From Serilophus lunatus (lineage: Eukaryota; Chordata; Aves; Passeriformes; Eurylaimidae): a stretch of DNA of 64,000 nucleotides. Made by a program: the position numbers and the translations under genes. The stretch's first letter is position 1; every line of letters begins with the position of its first letter. This document shows positions 25,771 through 37,034 of this stretch, in pieces. The stretch lies in NCBI GenBank assembly GCA_013399895.1, contig VXBA01002668.1:752380-816379 (forward strand), written 5' to 3'. Below the pieces are notes generated by a model that worked only from the letters and a program-made list of their open reading frames with translations, was not told the origin of the DNA and made no database searches.

Positions 25771-26690
25771 TTGACACATACCACCATCAAATTTGCCTTT
25801 CTTCCATTTTTATATAAATTTTCTTTTTTCCTGACTCGTTTGTTTGTTTGTTTCATATCTGTTTCCACTTTCCCTTTGAGCCAGGGTTTCATTTTATGTT
25901 GTTTTGTTTTGTTTGGGTGGTATTTTTTTAAAACCAATATGCCCTTCTCTCTCAATTGTGGCTTTTGGAGCATTTGGTAAAATATTCCTAAGCAGTTTCC
26001 AATTATCATTCACATTTTTCCGTTTAAAAGCTTTCTCCCAAATGATTTAGCTCTTAATTGTTTTCAGCTTTATGAAACTGCTCTTTCAAAGTACTTGGAG
26101 AGGGGGTATGTGAAATTGTCTTTTATGTTTTTTACTAGTTTGAACACTGTTTTGCTTTCATATGCCAAATATAATATTGCTGAAGGTGTATGACTCAGCA
26201 TTAACTATTGCTTTAAAAATGGGTTTGAAATTCCCTTTTAGGTAAGGGTAAGTGCAGTTCCAGAAATATTTTTTGATTTAAGAAATAGGCAAAGAGAAAA
26301 TCCTAGAACTTCTATAATGTTGAAAATAGGTATTTAAAGTACCAATCGTCATGGTCTGCTCCGTTACTTGGTGCTGCAATATTCTTATGAGAGAGAAAAG
26401 TTAAAAACAGGGCTTGATTCATCACTTGTTACTGCATAAGTAGATAAATGTGCTTCCTGCAAGACTGGTCAGATCTTCTCAAGAGACAGATTCAGCTTTC
26501 AGATGTCCACCTTTTCTTTGAAATTTTCCTCAAGTGTCTTGATCCTTGCTGGATGCTTGGCGAAGAGGCAGGCAGGTTTTTCAGAAGAGGAATGAATCTC
26601 TTTAGGGAACTAAGGGAGGGTATGGGGTTTGAGACAACAACAGTACATCAGTTTCTATATTCAAAAGCAATAAATTTTATATCTTCAAAA
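25771..26690. other. No gene seen
   Basis: T-rich unique DNA with short GTTT runs (25838-25853, and GTTTT units near 25899). An 88-codon frame at 26448-26714 runs into the (AAAAT)n array, whose translation gives its last residues. Confidence 0.7.
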
Positions 26691-26812
26691 GAAAAAATAA
26701 ATAAAATAAAATAAAATAAAATAAAATAAAATAAAATAAAATAAAATAAAATAAAATAAAATAAAATAAAATAAAATAAAATAAAATAAAATAAAATAAA
26801 ATAAAATAAAAT
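26691..26812. repeat. (AAAAT)n pentanucleotide microsatellite, about 22 uninterrupted copies
   Basis: A perfect ATAAA array runs from about 26701 to 26812 (112 bp, 22 units) and is preceded by a degraded A-rich lead-in from 26691. It is the longest simple array in the window. Arrays of this type often grow from the poly(A) tail of a retroposed sequence, but I see no recognisable retroposon body on either side. Its purity suggests recent expansion and probable length polymorphism. Confidence 0.98.
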
Positions 26813-29800
26813 GTTGAGCTTCCCAATGTATAAAAACCTAGACTACATCTATCAGCAGGTGAATAGTCACACTGTCATCAAGCTAAGTTGGCTCAAAAGA
26901 ATTACAACAGGGCAATAATATTTTTTTTTTTTTTGGAATCAATCCAGTCCCAAATTTTTAACTCAATCCAGTAGTGACGTGTGCAAAAGTGAGAAAGACT
27001 GACAAGAATAACAACCTTCTTCATGCTGTTAGTCAAAGTTAAATACATTTGAAACTAATATTCACTGCTGACCCACTGGAATAAGCACAGAATTTTTTCT
27101 ACAGTGTTACATAATTCAATTATGGGCTTCGTTTAATGATTCAGAGCACAATTTAGATAATTTTTCCAATGACCTCCTTAACGAAATAATCACCATTCTC
27201 TTCTTAACAGGATTAAAAGATATGTAGTAACTCACATGAATTACAAGATAATTAGTGGTAGTAGTCATTTGAGAGATCCAGTGTGGAATATGCAGAAGTA
27301 ATTTGGATGCCAAGATCAATTTCTTTATTATTGTAAGGGGGTTTATGCTTCCAAAGCTAATGAATTGAAAGACTGTCAAAATCATACTGTCAAATATTTT
27401 TAATAAAATTGTTGAAAGGGGAGGGTAATGTCCACTTACGGAGAGATTCCAAAACAAGTAGACTTCAGGTTTAGTAACACGTCAAAAGTGTTTCCAGACA
27501 ACTTGTAGATATGTGGTTTGGATTCTCCTTTTGACATAATCAACTACATCTCTTTGTGCTGACATGTTTTATGTCTGGTCAGTAAGGAATATCATGAGGG
27601 GACCTGAGTAGCTGAGGGAGAGTTTTTTATTTACAGTGTAGACATGGAAATGTTTATTCTTCGGTGGCAAACACATTGACACATCCAACACTGTGCAGAA
27701 TGTTCCCAGTCGAGAATTATTTCAAGAGTAAGAGCAGATTTAGTCTGGTCAGTCATTTCTATTTTGTGTACCAGAAGGAAGGCATAGAATTTTTTCAGAG
27801 CAGTCAGCGTTCATTTCACCTATTATGTCCAAGAAGTGAATGATTTAAATAGATAAAAGGAATTTGATAATTGATTTAAAGGAAATAAATCAATGCAGAA
27901 GTTGATAGAAATAAAAATACTGATTTGGCTGAAAGAGAAAAAAAAGCTTTAAAAGAAGGTAACACAGGCTGCAAGAAAAGTTTGATTTAAAGAGATAGTG
28001 TCTACACTAAGTGTCTGAGAAAAAAAAATACTAGATTTAAAAATCATTAAGCTTTCTCCTAATAGCCAAAAATAAAAAATTCTCACAATTATAGGGAATT
28101 CGGTTCCATTTACTAAGGAGTTTTTAAATCGGCAGCATCTGGTTCCTTAATAGATGTCTGAACAATCAAGTTGTAGACTGGTATTGGAAAGGGTACCCTC
28201 AATCTCTCACTGCTTCCCTTCACTTCATATTAAAAACGCAAGACAATAATTGTTAATAGTCACAGGTCTGAAATCTGCTCTCCCATCTCCCAAGGCAATG
28301 CACCTAATTATTGCTCTGGAAAATAATTTTTTTCCGTGCTTCAAAATATATTCAGATAACTTGCATAAAGTGAAATCGCACTGATAAAACAGGGAAAACT
28401 GTATGTGGATACTTAGAATAGATCACTAGAGCACTTTTCCAAACACAGATTATTAATTTTATGTTTACAATGCTGTTAAAAACCTTTAGAATTGAAAAGT
28501 GCTTAGGATCTAAATCCCTTTCTAAAAAAGCACTCTGATCTTTGGCTATTTTTTGAAAGGCTGCTCCACACACACACACTCCAATGTGTTAAGATGAATC
28601 CTGCATGATCACTGTGTATTAAGAACCATAGAAATCACACGCTTAGAAACAAAACTTTCAAAGAGCTAAAGCAAAAGGAAGTCCAATTTCTTGACCCCAA
28701 ACCTCATTAAGCACAAGGCAGGCTACTGACAGGAATTTAGTTAAACCAGATGAGCTTCTGGTGCATTCTGTAGTCATCATCTCAATAGACTGAGAATATC
28801 TTTTGCCAGTCATTTCTGGGATCTGTTGCATCAGATTTCTAGCTCTCCATCCTCTGCACGTGTACCAAAATTGAAGCTTAGCTACTATGGCAAATCTTGC
28901 CCGTCATGCATTTATCTAAAGCTTTGCAGGTATCAAAGCAAATTACCAGTTCTACATGCACAGACATGTTCAGAAAGGCCCAGTGAAACAACCCAATACT
29001 CTCCCAAGCTTCTGCTGGATTTCCACACACCAGCTGTCCTTTGGAGCCCAGCCTTATGCTGAGTCTCTCCACAACTGAGGCCAAATGGCTGATGGTCTTC
29101 TCTTCCTCCAAAACTTACATTATTAATGCCTGCTTAGGAATTGTGGTTTACACTGTACATTTCCATTTTATAGGTATTACTGTCAGTCTCCAGTTGCCTC
29201 ATGAATTACCTTCATTAGCAGCTGCATGCTAGATAGAGGTGCTAAGAAACTATTTTTCAAATGAGAGCAGTAAAATTGGGATCTTAAATATATTTTGGTG
29301 TTCCAGTCGGTTCCTCAGGAACAGAGCAGAAATATGATTAAGGTCAAGAGAGATGGTGGGGAAAGGAAGGAAATGGAGATTCCAATAATGGATAGATACA
29401 AAGAGCAAAAGAAAAAAACATATACATACAGATAAACATAAGCAAATAAAATTGGAAACCAATAAGGAGAAAAAACAAATGCAAAGTATAAGGAAGATTC
29501 AAAGAAATGTTGATGGGAAAGAGAAAAATAAAAAGGAACAATGTATAAAGAAACACTCCATCATGTTTTTAATAGTCAGGGTGAAATTAAAAGTGAAAAA
29601 ACCCACAATATTTTCAACTTAAAAGTTCTGTTTAGGAAATGCTTTTCTTGGGGAAAAATACATTATGAAACTTTATTGTCCTTAAGACTGTAAGTGTTTA
29701 TTTTTCTTTTTTTTTCTTCTCTAAATACAAAATATAATCAATAAGTATTATGGGTTTGCTGTTGATGCAAAAAAAAAATCCTTGCTCCACCGAAGTTAAT

Positions 29801-32060
29801 GGCAAAATTGTGCATGACCGTTTCAGTACAGAAATGTCATGCATGCTTTTACAAAAGATACAAGCAGAACATTTCCAACCTGATCAGTCCACTAAAACTT
29901 GAAAAGTTGCAACAAAAAGGGAAAAAACCACAACTGATTGAAAGAGTTTAATTAGGAGATCCTACTGGATTTTGTCAGCTTTCCATCTATTCAAAATTTA
30001 CTCTGGTGTAAATCTGAAGCTGACATAGATAAATAATGATTAGGGTAAAATATAGAGCAAAAGCCCTTACCATTTAATTCTCATTTATATATTGTTATAT
30101 GACTCAGTTGGCTCTCAGACTGGGCAAAGGGAGAGACTTGAGAAGTAGCAACTCATCTGAATGCCAGCAGTTTTCTAGAAGAAAGAGGAAAAAATATTTT
30201 TGTTACAAAAACTCAGCTGCTTCAACATGGCAGAATATTTCTGCAAGAAAAACATCTATGGTGATTATAGTTAAGAGACTGAAGCTTTGCAATTGAAAAA
30301 GGCTCTTTTCTAAATGAATAAGACAGATAAGAGGTCTCTTTCCTCCGCTGGTAATGGGCACAGACAGCGATGCAGTGTCACAGCTGCCCCTCTCCTCATG
30401 CCGATGACAGAAATGATGCTGCTGACAAAAATGAGATTTCCCTGGGTGCACATAGTGTCCAAAAACCAAATAGGAAGGGACAGTGTCAATGAGTGTTTTA
30501 TTAATCATAGGGATACTGAGGAGATTGTCAAGGAAATGAGTGTCGTGGAGAGACAGTCTGCACTGAAGACTGAAGGTGATGTCTTGAAATTCTGGGGTCA
30601 AGAGTAAAACTTCCCCTGGCATCTGCAGGGCCAGGAGCTCACCCTCTGTGTGTAAAACAGTGAATGCAAGACTTACTAAAGGGAACAAATAATTTCCACA
30701 TCGGACAGAATTCTGTCAGGGAATCACTTCCCCTGATAAACATACTATGATCATTTAAAAGCAAATCTTTACATTGACTACTAATGGTGATGTAAATGAA
30801 GATTAATATGACAATGAGAAAAAGACTTCTGAAATTATCGAGTGCTTGATATGTCATAAGCATATTAACTTGTGAAAAGAGTCACAAGACTTCTTCCGTG
30901 GATGAATACTTTGGAATAAAATTCAGAGCACAACAGAGGTATGTCAGTTCTGGTATACCAATATCAGTAGCCAGCCTTGGTCATAATTCACATTCTAATC
31001 ATCTTACTTTACCTAGTAATAGGAGAAATGTTACCACTGAAATAAAACATTAAGAACACCAACAACCCAGAAGAGAATTACCCTCGATGAGAAGCTTACA
31101 TCCTGGTTTCCAAAAGCTAAAGTCTATGCCAATGTCTTCCCTCTTTTTGCTCATTTTCCTCTGCTGAAAAGTGACAGTGATTGATGTCTTCTCCCACCAA
31201 AAGTATGCTGAGGTTATTGCTCCTTATGGTTAGAATTAAGCTAACAGCCCAGCTCAAACACTCACACATTTATATGAAGTATTTATTAGCCACGAATCCT
31301 TCTGTTCTTACACCACCTCAAAGTCCTTGTGTACGTCACTGAGGAACACAAAGGGAAGGACTCTGGCAATCAGTCCGAGGCTTCAGCACCAAACCCTCTA
31401 ATAAGGCAAACAGGCATGGAACAGCTCTGAAGGCCCAGATGTTTAAACCATATGAAGCTGCAAGAGAAAATAAAGAGCAGCTGAATTACAAAGGAGAGAA
31501 GGATACAATGTTTGTCTATGGTTAAACTACTGTAAACTTTGAAATCTGTATTATGGAATCCATTAAGAAACCCATAACTTTGATTTAAAAGTAATAGTCA
31601 TAAGGTTCTTACTTTGCCATTATTTATGGTATAATGAGAAGGTATGTTACTAGAATCCCACAAACTAAATAGATGGATTCCATTAAAACTGTCCAGATCA
31701 ATAATAAAATTGAAGGAAAAAAAAGGATATAATTTTTATTTGATGCCAATTTTTTTTCATAGGGTGCTTTGCACAGCAGAAACCTATGAAGATGAAAAGA
31801 CAGTGAAAATTTTTCCCTCTCTTCCACAGCAGAGAGAAACTTTTTAATGGCATGTGAAGGGCGGAAATGACCTACTTCCAGTTGCTTCTATATTAAGAAT
31901 CTGGCTATGTATCCAAGAGTTGCCCGAAGAGTCAAAGCAATGTACAAACTCAAATCAGGACTTATTTGTTGACGCATTGGTGAAATAGAAAATTTGTTGC
32001 TAAAGAATATGCTGTAAAAATGAGTGCTTGAAAGTCTGTCTGTTAGGGTCCTCCAGGGCT
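26813..32060. other. No gene seen
   Basis: AT-rich unique DNA. The 161-codon minus frame at 30203-30688 faces a 97-codon plus frame at 30314-30607 over the same bases; neither matches a family I know. The TGATTTAAA-like word recurs around 27840-27990. Confidence 0.65.
29336..29545 (+). repeat. Purine-rich, C-poor tract about 210 bp
   Basis: On the plus strand about four of five bases are A or G by eye and C is rare, with no simple repeat unit. The reverse strand therefore gives open frames full of F, L and S (29250-29462 and 29344-29556), which are composition effects. A shorter purine tract with GA and GACA units lies at 35977-36027. Confidence 0.75.
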
Positions 32061-32227
32061 GTAACTCCAATATTTGTCTTGCCTCTCGCCTGCTCCCTCC
32101 TGCTCTCCCTTGCTCTCTCCCCTCTGATGACTGTCCTGGAGAAGCAGAAGTCGCAGGAGTGTTGCAGCTTTGTGCCCACCTTTGAGGCTAGCTTTTCCCT
32201 CCAAAGGGCCCACAAAGTCTGCACAAA

Positions 32228-32416
32228 ATGAAACCGGGACTGTTGTGGTCACTGTTGATTGTTTTTTGCAGGAATCTCCTTCCCGTTGGACTCGATGAAG
32301 CCTCAAGAACTCCCCCATCCACCACTGTTCCAAAACTGCTCCTGTCACAGTGTTTTTTCACAAGACAGATCTCCCTCAGGAAAATTACCTCGATCAGAGT
32401 AAAGTCACTGTCCTAG
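32228..32416 (+). other. Small open frame with signal-peptide-like start, possible exon
   Basis: The 62-codon frame starts MKPGLLWSLLIVFC: a basic residue followed by a hydrophobic core of about ten residues, as in a signal peptide. The ATG has A at -3, a favourable context. It follows a pyrimidine-rich block (about 32075-32135) in a locally GC-richer segment. Against it, there is no good splice donor at the end of the frame, the protein after residue 15 is unremarkable, and a splice-acceptor-like 'gttttttgcag' sits inside the supposed signal sequence at 32261-32271. An opposite-strand frame of 101 codons covers the same bases. I name no product. Confidence 0.15.
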
Positions 32417-34587
32417 TTTATGGATTCATTTTAAAAATAAGCAACAGGTGAAGGAGACTGGTAGCATTCTGGAGACCTCCTCTTCTCCTTGGTAAACCAG
32501 CACTGCACCAATGTCTACATCGGGTGTGCAGAGGAAAGGTTGCTCTCCTCTGCCTCCTCTCAAACACTCTATGGTAGTTTATGCTTGGGTTATCATGAGA
32601 CAGATGATAGCTCACATAGCATCTTTCCTGGGGCTTCATCTGCCCCGTGAAGGGAGGAGAAGGAATGAATGATTCAGCATTTGGATATTATTATCTCATG
32701 GAGAAACAGGAAGGACACAGATCCCTCCAGAATGTTACCTCCAGTCTTGAGTTATAACTATAGACATCATGTAGTCCATGGTTAATTTTACAGATATATA
32801 TATCCACAAAAGCGACATTTCCCAAATTCGTGTCAGCCACTCATTCTGGACGGGCCTCCAGCACTGCATTGTGCTGAGCTGCTTCGCTCAGTGGAAGCTG
32901 AAGTCTGCAAACAAACCAACCACGTATCACTGAATACCTGAAAAAAAAAAAAAAGTTTGTTTTCAGGTTTTCCTTATCAAGTTGCATCCTCTCCCCCGCA
33001 CACATGCTTCTCAGATGTACCCTTGTGTGCACACACATAACATGAGCGTTAAGACAGCAGGCTTTAAAACTGCTCAGTCATTTTGGTAATTTTGCACTCT
33101 CAGCTACTGAAGTAGTGGCCTGAGCAGCTGAGTTTTGTTTAGAACGAGATGGTCTCAGACAGACTGTAAATTCAAATTATTAAGAAACTTTGATACTCCC
33201 AATTCTTGTTCCTATTCTAGTATTTAAACCATTGCTGTTGATTTATCAGGAATTAAATAATCATTGCGAGTAAATAAGAGCCACTAATTCCTTTTCACTC
33301 ATTTATTTTTAAATCTACAGACTTTTAACCATCACTGCCTTACAGTGACACCTTCTGGAAAATTTAGGAGGAGAGGGAAAGCTTCTCCATAGAGGAAGAG
33401 AATGTGTGTAGAATAGATGCGAATCAACACAGATCAGCTTTGAACGGCTTATTCCTGGCAGACTTTTGATGTTCAGATACATACACAGTTCTGTCATAGG
33501 CAACCTACGGCGTCAGCTTTCTTTAAGAAAACAAATCTACTGGTATGTTGTTAATCTGATAATATTTCTTTTCTTCCATAAGAGAACTCAAGTGTGGGGT
33601 GGTCATAATATCACATTCTTCTCAGAACCTCACAGAGATAAAAACAAATAAAAGCAGAATGAATTATTATTGCTGGATTGAAGTTTATTCTGTTTGAAAT
33701 ACTGACTAAAATATTGCTGTATGTTGAGAGAGACACTTGCCTTAATACTAAAAGTCTTTAAAGGAGAATAGCGCCTGAAGTACACGGGCTTCAGCTGGTT
33801 AGGCAGCTTGATTGTTCAGACAAGAGAAACAGGGAAAAACCCCTCAATATCCATTAGAAGAGAAGAGCAGATGTGAAAATACAATTTCCATTTCTAGAGA
33901 GCAGTTCAGCTGCTGACAATCTACTGTAGTGGCACAGCTCCCAGTTTCAGCCAAAGCTCCATCAATGTTTAACACAGAAAGGAGTTACATCAGCATCAAC
34001 AGTAGATTCTGAGACCACTTGCAGTACCCTGTCACAGGAGTGGCCCCGCTGTGTCTCACTAGACTTACAAAAAAGATAGCCTTTGAGGTTGGTTGCCATG
34101 TAAGCAAATACAAGTTTTACAAGGAAGGTCTGGTATCTGGGGATGGCCATGTTCAGTTCATTAGCAGTGCTATGCTGATAGCAACTTGTCCAGGAAGGGT
34201 GTAGGAGTAGACAATTTATTATAAAAAGCTGAAATCTAGTGACAAGCAGAACTGTTAGGCTCTCACAAAGAGTATGGCAGGGTGATTTTCCAAATTCGCA
34301 ACTATTGACGTAAGAAGACCCAACTCCAACATGTCTCAACATCCTTACTCACGTTGTCACTGATGACCCCTGTGCCATAAGTCTCCATCCATTTGTATAA
34401 CAGTGCCAGCTGTAAATTTCCAGCTCATTAGTCCATATACGTAAGCATGAAATCAGCACAGCCATGATGATTTAAACCAGATGAGGGTCTGACCTTTAAT
34501 TTGGACTCAGGATCATGTAGGAGAGGAAATTGTATTGCATGGGAAAGAGTCATTATAAAAATCAAAATAAAGTACTAGTCAGGGGAG

Positions 34588-34619
34588 CTCATAGGAGACT
34601 GTACTCATAGGAGACTGAA
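34588..34619. repeat. 16-bp tandem duplication
   Basis: CTCATAGGAGACTGTA at 34588 is followed directly by CTCATAGGAGACTGAA, one mismatch. Confidence 0.93.
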
Positions 34620-35492
34620 CTTTGTGCCCAAACTCACCAGGCTGGCTGGACTGACTGAGACCAGAGCAAAACACACTTTGGGTGCTGCTGTTGCCAAGAC
34701 TTCATGTCCCTGTGACATGAGGCAGGCTGCCAGTACAGTGTGACGAACCCTGGCGTGCCCTGCCACCCGTGCTTATAGGGTGTCTGCAATGTACCTGATA
34801 TGGGGCATCCCAGATTTCTCATCTCCAAAGCAATTCAGACTACACAATTGGTCTGTCTGGTTCCAGTATGTAACCAGCACATGGCCAACACCTGCATTCA
34901 GTCTCAATAAACTTAAAATTGTCCCAGTGCTGCCAGCAAGAGAGGACTTTAGTCTTCAGGGGTCTGATGAATTTACAACAGAGATCTTCCCAATGCAGAT
35001 TAGCCCACTTTTTATTTTTCTTCCAAAGGTTTTCATTATGCTTTTGTTGGTAGCTCCTTTACCTGATTGCATCTGAAAGGGCACTTTACCATTCCAAAAA
35101 TAAATTGTACTTAACATCACAAAAAGGAGTCAGCAAGACTTAATTTTGCAGACATAGTTCCCAGAAGAAAATAGGAGAAAAATCCATGGAGGAATAAAAC
35201 AAGATCTCATGTAATCAGGATTGATCACAGATTCAGTTTAAAACCTGTGACATTTCCAGACTTGTGCCTTCCATCCCTTAAAATTGATTTAGTTAGGTCC
35301 TCCAGCTGCCCCAGAAGGTGAGGTCCTTAGGTAGGCGAACCAGGGTTTTGAAAATACCAGGTAGTGTAGGATTTGCAATAAAGCAAAGAGTAAGTGAACC
35401 TTGATTTTATTTCTATATGTATCTAATCTCATTATGTCTGTGCTGCTATTCCAAAGGCTGTGTCTTTTTGTAGAAACCTCCTTTGAAGTAGG

Positions 35493-35534
35493 TACTCACT
35501 GGAACTCACAGAAACATATACTCACTGGAACTCA
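35493..35534. repeat. 16-bp direct repeat, 26 bp period
   Basis: TACTCACTGGAACTCA occurs at 35493-35508 and again at 35519-35534, with 10 bp between. Likely a local duplication. Confidence 0.93.
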
Positions 35535-37028
35535 AAGGACTGAAAAGGCGAAGAAGCAGGTATGATCTGAGACTAAACTAGTGAAGAGAGAGCAGCACAG
35601 TGACATAAGTGAAAGGGGCTTAGTGGTGGAACACAAACTGATGGCTGTCTTAAAATCTGATTTAGTTTTTTAGAGTCAGATTTGTCGTAGTAGCTCAGAA
35701 CATTTTTTGAAGAGTTGAATAGCTGCCCTACATGATCTAGAATCACCACTGCAGTAGTAGCATTGGCAAAACTGGAAGAAGAAAAGTCTTTTCCAATGGA
35801 CATCTTAAGACACTGGTTATGAGGTTTTCTTTGCTCCTCAAGACCTGCTGAATGTTAAGCAAAAGTTATTCAAGATACAAGAGATGCATGCATTTTTCAC
35901 TGATAACTATGTGAGCCACATAGCTATAACAAGAAATTTATTTCAGCTTAGATGCAAACCCCTGGTCTTGAAACCATGAAATTAAAGAGAGAAAAAGAGA
36001 GGGAGATTGACAGACAGAGACAGAGCATGTATATTTGCAAAAAGACACAATATGCTGGGTGGTGTTGCTTGCTGAAAGACAGTGAGCCGTCTCTATTATG
36101 TAGGTACTATAAACTACCCCTGAGAAAATATTTAAATGTAAGTTTCTTTTCAATTCAAGGAAAAAAATCTTCAAAAAGAACCCTTTTACTGTAATTGTTA
36201 TCCCTATTAATTTACTACAACAATAACAGAAGTAAGTTTCCCAGTTAAAGTTTTGCTTTTTACTATAAAGCTTGAAGTGGAAACTGTGGCCTTGATGAAA
36301 ACTGTAAAATTCCAGTAAATGGGATTAGTCATCCTTTTGTGTGCCCCAGTTCCACATATCAAATAACAAGCAGTGACACCCTCAGCTACCAAGTGGAAGT
36401 AAATATACTTCAAAAAGGGAAAAAAAAGCTTCAGAGAGCATGAGTAACATTTGACATTTTAACGTCCGGAATTTCTGTAAATGTCTCTCTCCCAGAGGAG
36501 AAATATCTTCCAAAATATTTAGTTCATTGTGGTATTTCTCTTTGAAAGAGTACTATGAAATCTAGAGGGGGGAAATCCTTAATTAAAACATCTTGATATT
36601 TGATTAACTCTTTACAACCTGGAACCATTTAAGGCTTTTCAAATAAAGATTAGTATAGCAGATGGCAAAGGGGAATGGATTTTGATCTTAAACATCCTGC
36701 AGACTGTGGAAAACTTCACTTCCTGATCTCTCCTCATCCAATAGTGCCCTGAGCCTTTTAATTTCATCCTCAAGAGAAGAATTCTATGGAACAAGCAGCA
36801 ATTCCATTGAAAAGTAGCCATTGATCACACAAATATCGTATACCTAATAACATTGGTTTTCATGGCATATGAATAAGATCAACATTTCCATCCCAGGGCT
36901 CACAGTCACCAGCAGAAACTCCATATATTCACTTCCTGCACATCTTGATTATACAGTATATTTAGTCAAAGCCTGATGCATGCTGCTGCTTGAGCAAGCA
37001 AATCAACTCCATTGGGAAAGTTGCACAG

Positions 37029-37034
37029 GTAAGT
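37029..37034 (+). other. Consensus splice-donor-like site CAG|GTAAGT
   Basis: CAG at 37026-37028 followed by GTAAGT is a perfect 5' splice-site match. The 50 bp upstream are open in one frame from an ATG at about 36981, after an in-frame stop. No acceptor or family match was found, so a first exon of a noncoding transcript or a chance match are equal options. Confidence 0.2.

Larger units (their letters stand above)
32417..37028. other. No gene seen
   Basis: GC content stays somewhat raised to about 32640, then falls. Frames at 33962-34342 (minus, 126 codons) and 34780-35076 (plus, 98 codons) have no recognisable domain. The segment 34620-34800 is locally GC-richer and could be an old LTR scrap, but I cannot show ends. 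Confidence 0.6.

Noticed and set aside
27116..27457. 113-codon minus-strand frame with hydrophobic stretches, possible membrane protein
   Set aside because: Hydrophobicity follows from T-rich codons on that strand; no family pattern, no splice or start context.
29250..29556. Two minus-strand frames rich in F, L and S that look like membrane segments
   Set aside because: They translate the complement of a purine-rich tract, so composition alone explains them.
34600..35080. LTR of an endogenous retrovirus, suggested by raised GC and an AATAAA near 34905
   Set aside because: No TG...CA ends, no target duplication, and no second LTR or internal region.
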